Source: Synaphobranchus kaupii (taxonomy: Eukaryota; Chordata; Actinopteri; Anguilliformes; Synaphobranchidae). From it: a stretch of 64,000 nt of DNA. This document shows positions 1-9,583 of the stretch, piece by piece. A program made the position numbers and the translations under genes. Location of the stretch: the NCBI GenBank assembly GCA_029718625.1, contig CM056385.1, forward strand, positions 27,726,960 through 27,790,959. Reading direction: 5' to 3'. Below the pieces are notes generated by a model. The model was not told the DNA's origin and searched no databases. It worked only from the letters and a program-made list of their open reading frames with translations. Each line of letters opens with the position of its first letter. Positions within the stretch are counted from its first letter, which is position 1.

Positions 1-917
1 AGATTTGGAAAAAACACTGTTCATTTGATGTTGGATGTAAACAGTCTTTCCAAATACTATTACGACAGAAGGTAGGGCCATTGGCTGTATGTCATTAAGG
101 CACGCCACTGAGGTCCTTCTTGGCAGTGGTACAAATATGGATTTTTTAAAACCACTTTGGAATGTCACAGCACTTGAGCAAGGCATTACAATTATTCATA
201 TTCACTGACACAAGGTGATCTGTGTGATAAAAAAAAAATACATTGCTGTGAAATATAATATATAATTATAGACAAATTTAGTTATGATTGTAGTCCACAT
301 ATATAGAGTATATTGCAGTGTATTCCATTTTGCAATGGTGTCGTGCATTAATTCAAGCAAAAGTCCTTCTCACCTTGAGCTCAGAGATTGTGACCGTGTC
401 CTCTGAGTGTGTGATGATTGTCTTTGGTGTTTCAGTGTTATTGATATCAAAGTGTGCAAAGATGTTATTAATGCATCAGGTGGTAGAGTGGCATCATTGA
501 AGCTCTGTTGGATTTACCTTGTAAATATTACTACCAGGAGTCCCTGCAATAGTCCATGAGTAATTCTTAATCTTCTTCTCTAGGTCGTTTCTGGGTATCT
601 TGTACAAAGAGTCATTGCCAGATTTAAATCCACAGCCCTGCCTTGTCATTTATCCAGATGAGTCTGTTCATTCAAGTGTGGAATCGGGCCATGGATTCTT
701 CTGACCAATACTGTTCTCTGAGTAATTGAATTTCCACATTGGAGTTTCTGCTCATGGGTGGGAAAAAAGAGTACCAAACTGTGGGCTTATCTTTTCGATA
801 ATGGGGTAGCTATGGAACAACGAGTATCCATAATTGTGCCGTAACAGTGCTCTCAAATTCGGTTGCCCCGACAATGACAATGGACACTGCATTGGGGTTT
901 GAGCTTCAGGCTGGTGT
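1..917. other. Unassigned sequence, no gene seen
   Basis: AT-rich sequence without a supported gene. Open frames here are short, lack recognisable domains and are not conserved-looking. The minus strand may be the decayed continuation of the LINE whose endonuclease remnant lies just to the right, because that element would read in this direction, but I cannot recognise a reverse transcriptase motif in it. Confidence 0.4.
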
Positions 918-919
918 GT

Positions 920-1171
920 TCATTTGCTTTGGAGTCGATGAGATGATGGGCATGTAAAAGGGATGGCACTTAATAGCCAAGAAGAACAAATTTGGATATT
1001 ACCTCCATATCTGTGCACCAGGAGTTTTTTATGATTAAAAAGAGAAATGCTTCCTCTCTTAGATTTTCTGTGCAACCAATGCACTATAAACCCATCAGAT
1101 AGTGTAGCCACCTCAGGAGTGATTGTGTTGAGCCAGGTCTCATTTAGACAGGAAATGGAACAGTCCCTCAT
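920..1171 (-). pseudogene. LINE apurinic-like endonuclease fragment
   Basis: An 83-codon open frame on the minus strand reads like the middle of the apurinic/apyrimidinic-type endonuclease domain of a fish non-LTR retrotransposon. The visible clues are RDCSISCLNETWLN near the start, which matches the family's conserved 'ETWL' block around the catalytic glutamate, then GFIVHW..R, a basic/glycine stretch (KRGSISLF) where these proteins have 'RGGGI..YI', and IPFTCP near the end. In an intact element this domain nicks target DNA before reverse transcription. The frame is far shorter than the usual domain of about 220 residues and ends in stops on both sides, so this is a relic. The clade (Rex1, CR1, L1-like) cannot be told. 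Confidence 0.45.
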
Positions 1172-1585
1172 GCTCAGCTGAATGCATGTATACAGTTGAG
1201 AAAAGGTTTGTCCGGTTTGTTACCCAAAACAGCACATCTGCATGTCTCCCCACTTACATGAACTAGGTTTCTCCAGGATGCTGTATGTTGGGCAGGTAAA
1301 GCCTTAGATTTGCTGTCTCAAATCCGTTTCGTACCAACAGAAAAGTATAAATCACAACAACACAAACAGATCAGCTTCCATAATGTCGACATTTGTGGGC
1401 ATCATCTTTCTCACCATATCTGTCTGTACAGGATGACCCCATCGGCAATATCAACACAGCTTTTTAAGTGGCAGAGAAGTTCCTCGACATCCCCAGGATG
1501 CTGAATGCTGAAGGTAAAACCTCTGCCCTTTTTTCTGCCTCTTTTTTTGAACCCCCCTGTGCCTTTATGGGTTTGATTACCCCAA
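1172..1585. other. Unique flank left of minisatellite
   Basis: No supported gene. A long minus-strand open frame that traverses the adjacent minisatellite extends to about 1411 by chance; its non-repetitive tail shows no recognised domain. Confidence 0.35.
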
Positions 1586-3276
1586 CTATCTCTGTCTGTA
1601 GCCCTCTGTGATTTCCCATCTCTGTCTGTAACCCTCTGTGATTTCCCATCTCTGTCTGTAACCCACTGTGATTTCCATCTCTGCCTGTAGCCCTCTGTGA
1701 TTTGCCATCTCTGTCTGTAGCCCTCTGTAATATCCCATCTCTGTTTGTAGCCCTCTGTGATCCCATCTGTCTGTAGCCCTCTGTGATATCCCATCTCTGT
1801 CTGTAGTCCTCTGTGATTTCCCATCTCTGTTTGTAGCCCTCTGTGATATCCCATCTCTGTCTGTAGCCCTCTGTGATATCCCATCTGTCTGTAGCCCTCT
1901 GTGATATCCCATCTCTGTCTGTAACCCACTGTGATTTCCCATCTGTCTGTAACCCACTGTGATATCCCATCTGTCTGTAACCCACTGTGATTTCCCATCT
2001 CTGTCTGTAACCCACTGTGATTTCCCATCTCTGTCTGTACCCCTCTGTGATTTCCCATCTCTGTCTGTAACCCACTGTGATTTCCCATCTCTGTCTGTAG
2101 CCCTCTGTGATTTCCCATCTCTGTCTGTAGCCCTCTGTAATATCCCATCTCTGTCTGTAGCCCTCTGTGATCCCATCTGTCTGTAGCCCTCTGTGATATC
2201 CCATCTCTGTCTGTAGTCCTGTGTGATTTCCCATCTCTGTCTGTAGCCCTCTGTAATATCCCATCTCTGTCTGTAGCCCTCTGTGATCCCATCTGTCTGT
2301 AGCCCTCTGTGATATCCCATCTCTGTCTGTAGTCCTCTGTGATTTCCCATCTCTGTTTGTAGCCCTCTGTGATATCCCATCTCTGTCTGTAGCCCTCTGT
2401 GATATCCCATCTGTCTGTAGCCCTCTGTGATATCCCATCTGTCTGTAACCCACTGTGATTTCCCATCTCTGTCTGTAACCCACTGTGATTTCCCATCTCT
2501 GTCTGTAGCCCTCTGTGATTTCCCATCTGTCTGTAGCCCTCTGTGATATCCCATCTGTCTGTAGCCCTCTGTGATATCCCATCTCTGTCTGTAGTCCTCT
2601 GTGATTTCCCATCTCTGTTTGTAGCCCTCTGTGATATCCCATCTCTGTCTGTAGCCCTCTGTGATATCCCATCTGTCTGTAGCCCTCTGTGATATCCCAT
2701 CTGTCTGTAGCCCTCTGTGATATCCCATCTGTCTGTAACCCACTGTGATATCCCATCTGTCTGTAGCCCTCTGTGATATCCCATCTGTCTGTAACCCACT
2801 GTGATTTCCCATCTCTGTCTGTAGCCCTCTGTAATATCCCATCTCTGTCTGTACCCCTCTGTGATTTCCCATCTCTGTCTGTAGCCCTCTGTAATATCCC
2901 ATCTCTGTCTGTAGCCCTCTGTGATTTCCCATCTCTGTCTGTAGCCCTCTGTAATATCCCATCTCTGTCTGTAGCCCTCTGTGATCCCATCTGTCTGTAG
3001 CCCTCTGTGATATCCCATCTCTGTCTGTAGTCCTGTGTGATTTCCCATCTCTGTCTGTAGCCCTCTGTAATATCCCATCTCTGTCTGTAGCCCTCTGTGA
3101 TCCCATCTGTCTGTAGCCCTCTGTGATATCCCATCTCTGTCTGTAGTCCTCTGTGATTTCCCATCTCTGTTTGTAGCCCTCTGTGATATCCCATCTGTCT
3201 GTAGCCCTCTGTGATATCTCATCGCTGTTTGAAGTCCTTTGTGATATTCCATCTCTATCTGTAGCCCTCGCGTTAC
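1586..3276. repeat. 28/30-bp minisatellite (about 55-60 units)
   Basis: Tandem array whose plus-strand unit runs CATCTCTGTCTGTAGCCCTC then TGTGATTTCC (30 bp). A 28-bp variant lacks one CT (CATCTGTCTG...), and shorter GTGATCCC variants also occur. Substitutions at a few fixed positions (AGCCCT/AACCCA/AGTCCT; GATTTC/GATATC/AATATC) define unit types. The rare variant AGTCCTGTGTG occurs at about 2213 and again at about 3027, in matching context, which shows a higher-order duplication with an 814-bp period. The minus strand has no stop in any of the three frames for about 1.5 kb; the resulting peptide is a monotonous decamer, roughly GLQTEMGYHR. The frame is rotated at every 28-bp unit, so I regard the long frames as by-products, not as a gene. 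Confidence 0.92.
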
Positions 3277-3289
3277 ACCATCACTCAGC

Positions 3290-4474
3290 CACTTATCTTT
3301 TAAAACGGCCAAAGGACCGTGCGGTGTGTGTCCGAGGCAACGGCACAAAACCATCACTGAGGAAGGGCTCATACCCAGACTTCACGTCCTTAGAATTTTC
3401 AAGACAGGGCAATGCTGGATGTAGCGCAGCTTTGATCAACCCAACGCCTTTCGCAGCTTGTTTCGTTTTAAGCACAGGACACTCTTCCACTAAATGACCA
3501 GGCTTTTTACAATAGAAACAGATCCGCTCAGGACTACTCGGAGAATGAACCGCTTTCTCTGAAGAGTTAAACTGACTAGATACCGGCTTACGCTTATCCT
3601 TAAAAGAGACTCAATGGGTCAAAACATACTCATCTGCTAAGACAGCAGCTTCATGCAAGGTGTCAGCTTTTTGTTCGTTAAGATATGTAGACACCGACTC
3701 AGGCAGACAGTTCTTAAACTCTTCAATGAGCAATAAATCTCTGAACTTTCTTTCTTGGAAGAACACCAGCGATCGAACAAAGTTTCTTTTTCGCGTGCAA
3801 ACTCAACGTAAGTCTGACGCTCTAATTTCTTATATCACCTAAAACGCTGTCTATACGATTCCGGAACAAGCTCGAAAACGTGCAAAATAGAAGTTTTAAC
3901 CACATCGTAGTCTGAACTTTGTTCTAACGAAAGAGATGCACACCTCTTGAGCTCTGCCAGTTAAACACAGACTGAATCAATAAAGTCCATACTTCCTTGG
4001 GCCATTTCAAAGTAGTCGCCACTTTCTCAAAGTGTGGAAAGTAGCCTACTTTTCAACATCTTTCTCAACAAAAGGTGGTACCAACTTAATATGTTTAGTG
4101 ACATCGAATGAACCAGTGTGGAATGTTAAGTCAATGTCTTCTTGTTTGGCCCGCAATTCCAATCTCTTTAACTCCAACTCACTCTCAATGGCTCTTGCTC
4201 GTAATAATTCTCTCTCATTGTCTAATTCTTTCTCACGGACTGAAAGCTCTTTCAAACGGATAGTACCCTTCATATCAACGGGAGGAAGAACTCTTTTCTC
4301 CACCAAAAAGGGCAGCAGGACAGATTTGATGGTGTATTTTAAACATTTTTCAGAGGTTGTCAAATCTATTTTATAATAACTAACCAATTCTAACAGCTGC
4401 TCTTTGGTGAGACGGTCGAATACCTCCACGGAAGGATTCTCTGCAAATTCTTCTGCTACAGAGGTCATTGTCAA
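3290..4474 (-). pseudogene. Ty3/gypsy-type gag relic with CCHC knuckle
   Basis: Minus-strand remains of a retrotransposon gag. The N-terminal part (4474 to 4046, 142 codons, starting MTMTSVAEEFAENPSV) matches the N-terminal gag region common in teleost gypsy elements: a short 'F...PSVE.F..LTKEQL' helix, then a glutamate/arginine-rich coiled-coil-like stretch around residues 75-115. Next come pieces recognisable only across shifted frames, including a capsid-like KVATTLKWPKEVW near 4010. Near 3480-3530 the zinc knuckle CFYCKKPGHLVEEC (C-x2-C-x4-H-x4-C) is intact and followed by ENSKDVKSGYEPFLSDGFV, the usual lead-in to the protease. The reading frame is broken several times between 3490 and 4046, and the element stops at about 3290, before any protease or reverse transcriptase, where the minisatellite begins. 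Confidence 0.8.
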
Positions 4475-5160
4475 TTAGTTTGTCAAAACAAAAATCACAA
4501 AACAAAATTCCGAATGGCTGCTATTTGGCTACAAAACTCCAAACGAAGTGGTCATCAAAACATTCCCCAAAATATGACCACAAAAATTCACAAATGCACA
4601 AAACCACGCCCCAACACTCACAAGCTGACTAAGGCTAGACAAACGAATGGGTAAACCCCATAAATCACGGCAGCCAACTAAAGTCTAACCACGAACTTCA
4701 GCCTGTTAAAAACTACAAAATAGCAGTGCAATACACAACACTAAAGTGACGAAACGAAAGAGTACACATTCACTGGGCAAATGCTATTTACTGTAACACC
4801 CCAACTCCTACCTACCTTAAAGAAAACTAAACTAACTTACCCTTTCCTAGTCTTCAGTGGTTTCCCGACAGGCGCCTTTAAACGTTAAACTCGTGAGTAT
4901 GCAGCAGACCGCAGAACACCGCCTACCACAATACTCCGAAACGTGCCGAGTCAAGACTACCACCAAAAATAATAAATTAAAATAATAAAGTGGCAAACTC
5001 GGGGTCTACCCGGAGGCTTACTGATTGGGATGCACAGCTACAACAATCAATCACCCAGCAAACATACTCACCAAAAAGTCGCACTTGAAACAACTGCTGC
5101 TTCCTATATTCCCACGACTCAAATCGCGGACGACCTCTTGGAGTTACAAAATAATCATGG
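4475..5160. other. Upstream flank of gag relic, possibly leader/LTR
   Basis: This lies 5' of the gag relic on the minus strand, where an untranslated leader or LTR would be expected. I could not identify LTR ends, a primer-binding site or a second LTR. A 62-codon minus-strand frame at 4977-5165 has no recognised domain. Confidence 0.3.
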
Positions 5161-5736
5161 CTCATTTAAGATCTAAGGAGACCATGACACTCCCGAGGGG
5201 TAGCACGACCCTGGACCCGTCTATAATCTGGGCAAATGTCCTAAACAAATGTTTAAATAACAAGCAAAAGGACATTGCCTGGATGTCTGCCCACATGTGT
5301 CTCCCCACCAGGTCATTCGTGTTTAAGCGGCACTTGGCCCTGACTGAGCGCTGCCCCCACGGATGCACTGACTCAACACATTTACCATCTGTTCTGGGAG
5401 TGCTCCGTGGCCAGACGGGTCTGGGGCCTTGTTGTTTCCTCTGTCTCCCATAACAGGTTGCTGCCGAGGTCCTCCCTGACTGCTGAGAGCGTCCTCTACG
5501 GTCCAAGTGGAGGCTGCAGGACTCCAGAGCTCCAGCATCAGTGGAGAATCGTTAACATCATGAAGCAGGTCCTGTGGGAGGCGAGGAACATCAAGGTCTA
5601 CCAGAAAACATCAGTAGACCTGGTCACTCTCAGGAGGAGGACGCAAAACCTCCTCCAGGACGGCGTTATGGTGGACCTGGCAAAAGACAGTCAGTCGCCC
5701 CTCACCCAGGAGACGTCCCCGCCTGCTCCCTGCTGA
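5161..5736 (+). pseudogene. LINE ORF2 C-terminal end with zf-RVT-like motif
   Basis: Plus-strand fragment of the C-terminal end of a LINE reverse-transcriptase polyprotein (L1/Tx1-like by resemblance). In the first frame, WANVLNKCLNNKQKDIAWM and a CPHGC motif are visible. After a frameshift near 5370-5400 the second frame continues with HLFWECSVARRVWG, completing a zf-RVT-type zinc finger (C..C...H..FWEC..A..VW), then WRIVNIMKQVLWEARN, a typical ending of these proteins. A stop follows at 5734-5736. No polymerase motifs are present, so this is a 5'-truncated and frameshifted insertion. It lies in the intron or flank just upstream of the alpha-actinin-like exons and in the same orientation. 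Confidence 0.75.
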
Positions 5737-5882
5737 GAAGGTTACATTAACACTATTGACATTGGGTAATGATACACTGTAAATACCCCTTGGCTTTTGG
5801 AGCCTTTGCTTCAGTGCTTCAGGCATGTTGGTATTGACATTTAAGGTTACAGTGTTTAATTAATTTGTTTTCCTGTGCACAG

Positions 5883-5959
5883 ACATCGTTAACACCCCCA
5901 AGCCTGACGAGAAGGCCATCATTTCCTGCTTCTACCATGCCTTTGCTGGGGCTGAGCAG
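5883..5959 (+). other. Alpha-actinin-like exon (CH2 end)
   Basis: The acceptor is TGTGCACAG and the donor is CAG|GTGGGA. The exon reads (G)AC ATC GTT AAC ACC and ends GGGGCTGAGCAG. The alpha-actinin family has four residues (MTYV) between KAI and SCFYHAF; here only one isoleucine codon is present, equivalent to an in-frame 9-nt deletion. Its length of 77 nt would be 86 with those bases restored. Confidence 0.8.
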
Positions 5960-6100
5960 GTGGGACGGAACCACACATCATCTTTCTTTACTCTATGTAT
6001 CATCTTAACGGCAACACATTTCACCAACCTGTCCTCTTTTCTCCCTCTGCATATACTGCTATTTATCCTTCACATTCCTTCTCTCCTTTGCCTCTCTTGC

Positions 6101-6105
<5 letters not shown>

Positions 6106-6135
<30 letters not shown>
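6106..6135. repeat. (CT)n microsatellite
   Basis: About 15 uninterrupted CT dinucleotides, with a second, impure CT-rich tract at about 6270-6312. Both lie in the first intron of the actinin-like fragment. Confidence 0.95.
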
Positions 6136-6138
<3 letters not shown>

Positions 6139-6348
6139 TCAATTCACAAATGCTTTATTGGCATGACAAGATACATCTTATGTTGCCAAAGCACAGGACA
6201 AAGAACACAATTGAACACATAAACACAGATCTAGACATACAGTGTACAGACAAATACACTGACTGGTTGTCTCTCTCTCTCTCACTCTGTTTCTCTCACT
6301 GTCTCTTTCTGTTTCAATTTCAAATTCCGTTATTTTATTGGCATGATG
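6136..6348 (+). repeat. Two copies of a 'TTTATTGGCATGA' dispersed repeat
   Basis: A segment beginning GATTCAATTCACAAATGC then TTTATTGGCATGACA (6136-6215) is followed by a second, related copy beginning at about 6315 (CAATTTCAAATTCCG, TTTTATTGGCATGATG). The second copy is interrupted at 6349 by another element and resumes at 6843 (CATGCATTGTATTGCCAAA). This is a widespread fish dispersed repeat by appearance; I cannot assign the family with certainty. Confidence 0.6.
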
Positions 6349-6350
6349 TA

Positions 6351-6840
6351 CAAACCCCAATTCCAAAAAGGTTTTGAGGTATCAGTAGATATGGATGGAT
6401 CACTTTAAGGGTTGTTTCTCCTGACTCATTTTCCTATTGAACTCTACAGAAAAATAAGTCAGGAGAAACAACCCTTCAACTGATCTATCCATATCTAATT
6501 TACTGCATATCTTGCAGCAGAGTGATGGTTTGAGGCTTGTTTGATACCTTAGACCCTTGATGACTTACAGCCATTTAGCCAACCATGGGTTTATCAAACT
6601 TCCCAGTCTTTTTTTTTTTTGCCCGCCCCATCCCAACTTTTTTGGAATGTGTTGCAGGCATCAAATTCGGAATTAGCGTATATTTACAAAAATCAATAAA
6701 GTTGATAATGTAAAACATTCAATGTCTTTTCTTTGTACTGTTTTCAATTAAATATATGTAAAAGAGAATTTACAAATGACTGCTTTCTGCTTTTATGTGT
6801 TTTTTACATACTGTCTCAACTTTTTTGGAATTGGGGTTTG
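6351..6840. mobile_element. 490-bp TIR element with TA target duplication
   Basis: The ends are inverted repeats: CAAACCCCAATTCCAAAAA at the left and its complement ending TTGGAATTGGGGTTTG at the right. TA flanks both ends (6349-6350 and 6841-6842). Removing it restores an uninterrupted copy of the host 'TTTATTGGCATGA' repeat, which supports the boundaries. TA duplications are typical of Tc1/mariner-superfamily and some other DNA transposons. There is no transposase frame, so it is non-autonomous. Inside lies a strong inverted repeat, with 40-nt arms at 6387-6426 and 6457-6496 around AGGGTTGTTTCTCCTGACT. Confidence 0.8.
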
Positions 6841-7010
6841 TACATGCATTGTATTGCCAAATTATGTGCACTGTATAATGGGAAAGTACAATAAAATATT
6901 ACAACATAAATGAAGGACGAGTATAGTTTAGGTGAGCATAATTTGAAATTGTAAGAAAAAATTTAATGAAATGTTGAATAAGGAATGAGAAATGAGTCTG
7001 TCTCTCACAG

Positions 7011-7099
7011 GCTGAAACTGCCGTTAACAGGATCTGCAAGGTGCTGGCGGTGAACCAGGAGAACGAGAGACTGATGGAGGAGTACAAGAAGCTGGCCAG
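7011..7099 (+). other. Alpha-actinin-like exon (linker to spectrin repeat 1)
   Basis: The acceptor is TCTCTCACAG and the donor is GCCAG|GTGAGC. The exon encodes [16 protein letters not shown] and then [13 protein letters not shown]. The family continues with Ser-Glu/Asp before LLEWI. Here four bases are lacking at the exon end, which fits a slip between the overlapping repeats AGTGAG and GTGAGC at the donor. Its length is 89 nt, against 93 expected. Confidence 0.8.
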
Positions 7100-7172
7100 G
7101 TGAGCTCCGCCCATTTCCAGTCTTTAAAGCCGTGCTACCTTCCCTGACCCCGTCCCCTCTGCCCCCCTGCAG

Positions 7173-7390
7173 CTGCTGGAGTGGATCTGGCTCACCGTCC
7201 CCTGGCTGGAGAACCGTCCATGACCGCCATGCAGCAGAAGCTGGAGGATTTCCGCGATTACCACCGCGTCCACAAGCCGCCGCGCGTCCGGGAGAAGTTC
7301 CAGCTGGAGATCGACTTCAACACCTTGCAGACCAAGCTGCGGCTCAGCAACCGCTCCGCCTTCATGCCCTCCGAGGGCAAGATGGTCTCG
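7173..7390 (+). other. Alpha-actinin-like exon (start of spectrin repeat 1)
   Basis: The acceptor is CCCCCCTGCAG and the donor is GTCTCG|GTACGT. The exon encodes [15 protein letters not shown], then, after a 13-nt loss that shifts the frame, [17 protein letters not shown] and onward to PSEGKMVS. Read straight through, the frame hits TGA right after the deletion. The downstream open stretch is well conserved at the protein level, including [18 protein letters not shown]. Its length is 218 nt, against about 231 expected. Confidence 0.82.
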
Positions 7391-7504
7391 GTACGTCTGT
7401 AGCTCCCCCACCCTTACCTCACCCTCACACACTGGGGTTAATTAGCTTCTGGACTTTAGACTTTAATACAGCCAGCTCTGATCTCCATAAACACTTAGAA
7501 GGAG

Positions 7505-7650
7505 ATAGCTGCCAGACCACCGGTAGCCTTCTTATCCCACTCAGTTCAAGCTAAGCAGGGCTGGGCTTTGCTAGCTTGGATGGGATGAGAAACCGGTTTG
7601 CTGATGGAATTGAAGTTAGTCGGGCCAGTCGTGGGCTGTCTTCCCCTTGA
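7505..7650 (+). repeat. 5S-rRNA-derived repeat fragment
   Basis: Contains CAAGCTAAGCAGGGCTGGGC followed by GCTAGCTTGGATGGGATGAG, a diverged version of the 5S rRNA 3' half (AAGCTAAGCAGGGTCGGGCC and TTGGATGGGAGAC), and then GAAGTTAGTCGGGCCAGTCG, as in the common fish 5S-derived dispersed repeat. It is a transposed relic and not a functional 5S gene. It lies just downstream of the actinin-like exons. Confidence 0.6.
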
Positions 7651-7682
7651 ACTAAGTAGAAAAACAAATAGCGCCTCAGCAT

Positions 7683-7915
7683 GTTTTTGAGGATTCTGTA
7701 CTGTAGAAGACTCGGTATTGTGTTTTGTTTGGGGTGTTGTTCTGCTGCAGACCTGGTATTTCGTTTTTGAGGATTCTGTACTGTAGAAGACCCGGTATTT
7801 AGGTTTTGAGGATTCTGTACTGTAGAAGACCTGGTATTGAGTTTTTGAGGATTCTGTACTGTAGAACACCCGGTATTTCATTTTTGAGGATTCTGTACTG
7901 TAGAAGACCCCATAT
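7683..7915. repeat. 39-bp minisatellite
   Basis: Five copies of TTTTGAGGATTCTGTACTGT followed by AGAAGACCCGGTATTT start at about 7684, 7764, 7803, 7842 and 7880. The spacing is 39 bp except for the first gap, which is 80 bp and holds a diverged unit. Confidence 0.9.
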
Positions 7916-8348
7916 TGGGATGGCAGGTATGCCATCCGCCAAGTTACAGCTTGGCGGGGCATGCCCCATACCTATACAGCACCGAGAGTTTGGCCCTTTT
8001 CAGGGTTTCCTACAGAAGTAACCACAATGACCATAGACTCTCAGCCCTTAAAAACATTAACTTCTGTATGTTCTGACCTCATGTAACCACACAGGATTCA
8101 GAAACAACTTCACACATCCACACAATAAAGCCCCAAACTTGGGTTATTTTGCTGTTTTTCTCCTTCCACTTCTTCCTATTTTTCCTGCCAAACTGCCTGC
8201 CTCCGTCGCGATGTTATCCAATGGGGAGAATTATTATTTGAGGGTATGGTCCGTATACCTGCTCATCAAGCTTATTGCCCAATAAAAAAGCTTCATAATA
8301 ATGCTTTTTAATGTTAATATAGCTAATGGCGTCATGCTTTCCAAGAAG
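7916..8348. other. Unassigned sequence, no gene seen
   Basis: Low-complexity and AT-rich intergenic sequence. A short inverted pair, GATGGCAGGTATGCCATC, lies at 7919-7936 beside GCTTGGCGGGGCATGCC. I see no coding signal. Confidence 0.4.
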
Positions 8349-8421
8349 CTACTGTGGCCTAATGGTTAGAGCTGTGCTGTTTCTCACACAGAGGATTGTG
8401 GGTTCGAGCCCAGCAGGACAC
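8349..8421 (+). repeat. tRNA-like (SINE head) fragment
   Basis: About 73 nt with a recognisable pol III internal promoter: A-box-like GTGGCCTAATGGTTAGAG and a B box GGTTCGAGCCC with the usual T-loop. The acceptor-stem ends do not pair convincingly and there is no evident SINE tail, so it is more likely a tRNA-derived SINE fragment or pseudo-tRNA than a working tRNA. Confidence 0.5.
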
Positions 8422-8586
8422 ATGCTTATTTTCCACAAAAACAATGTGCAACTGTTAAGTACTTTTCATTTATTAGACTGTTATTATTTTCACATTAACT
8501 CATTAATGTATTTTTATTGCAAAGGCAAAAGAGGTTTCCAATATTAACTGTTCAATGTTTCACTTGTATTTCACTTGTACTATATC

Positions 8587-8636
8587 ACACCCTCCCCAAA
8601 CCGGACGCTCGCTCTTGTCTGGTTTGGGGAGGGTGT
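8587..8636. repeat. GC-rich hairpin, 20-bp stem
   Basis: Arms ACACCCTCCCCAAACCGGAC (8587-8606) and GTCTGGTTTGGGGAGGGTGT (8617-8636) are complementary at 19 of 20 positions, with a 10-nt loop. No U-tract follows. It may be a relic of a foldback element or a structured RNA; nothing in the sequence decides. Confidence 0.85.
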
Positions 8637-8639
8637 TAC

Positions 8640-9583
8640 CCTCTGCTCTTGCGGTCATGACTGACTGACTGTGGAAACCGAACCTCAACGTACCCTTGCC
8701 TCGGCCAACATTTCTTTATTCATTAATTTCTTCACTTCAGCTCTGTTCACTTTATCCTTTTCACACATAACACAATGTCACCATAAAATTGCCTACTAGG
8801 AAAATTAAGAATTTACGATAATAGCCTACATTAATAAGCAGCAATCCTTTAAGAGATCGGATTTATAAACCGCCAATTCCCCAAACATATCTGATTCATG
8901 GTTAGTCACTTAAAAAAACAATAGCCTCCAAACGTGGCTTTAGTCTACGCTACTCTGCAGATAATGTACCTTACTGCAAACACTTTTAATTATAATAATA
9001 ATAATAATAAGAATAATCTCTGGTATGTACTTTCTTAGTAGTATCTATTGTTTTCTTTCTGGCTAAGATTCCTGGGAAATATGCATTGTCCAATTAAGCT
9101 TGTTAGCCAACGTTACTTTTGCCAGAGAAACGTCAGTCTGCTTCTAGTCAGGAAGCAGGTACAAGCTAGGCTACTACGAAGCGAATCAACATGCCTTATC
9201 ATTGCACTACAGAAAACTAAACTAAACCTAGCTGTCCAGTACCAAAACATTTCCTGCAGGTAACGTTATACACTACCGGAAAAAAAACTGCGAAGGAATT
9301 CTGCTGTGCTTATGAACCCACTACTCGCTCGCTAGCTCGTAGCCCACACATGGAAGGTTGGAGTTATGCATCCGGCAATCCAGTGTTGAATAGCCTAACG
9401 TTAAATGTATTTCTTTTTTTAGAATTCTAATAGCCCTATTTTAAAACTGTATTTCCATATTTTACTGATGCAAACTATTTGGCTGTACTAGCTATTTAGG
9501 CTGTATGTCTTTCAGCTAGAATGTGTTTGCGTCTAGCCCATTGTGCATGCATGTCTCCATATAGACTTGGTTCATTCATTTGC
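8640..9583. other. Unassigned sequence, no gene seen
   Basis: AT-rich sequence with a short (AAT)n tract at about 8992-9010. Open frames are short and without recognisable content. Confidence 0.4.

Larger units (their letters stand above)
5883..7390 (+). pseudogene. Alpha-actinin gene fragment, three damaged exons
   Basis: Three consecutive exons of an alpha-actinin gene (ACTN family; the paralogue cannot be decided). Alpha-actinin is an actin cross-linker with two calponin-homology domains, four spectrin repeats and EF hands. These exons cover the end of the second CH domain and the start of spectrin repeat 1. Recognisable blocks are [66 protein letters not shown], and [13 protein letters not shown] followed by [11 protein letters not shown]. 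All visible splice sites are canonical, so it is not a processed copy. Each exon is short by comparison with the conserved protein: a 9-nt loss in the first, a 4-nt loss at the end of the second, and a 13-nt loss in the third. The last two break the frame, and the usual RR after LLEWI is replaced by WL. I see no flanking actinin exons elsewhere in the window. It is either a decaying partial duplicate or a poorly resolved assembly of a real gene. Confidence 0.82.

Noticed and set aside
1411..3372. A 653-codon minus-strand protein
   Set aside because: Almost entirely minisatellite-encoded, with two other equally long frames on the same strand; no start context, domain or splice structure supports a gene.
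6899..7114. 71-codon minus-strand frame over an actinin exon
   Set aside because: It is the antisense shadow of the plus-strand exon, whose protein matches alpha-actinin.
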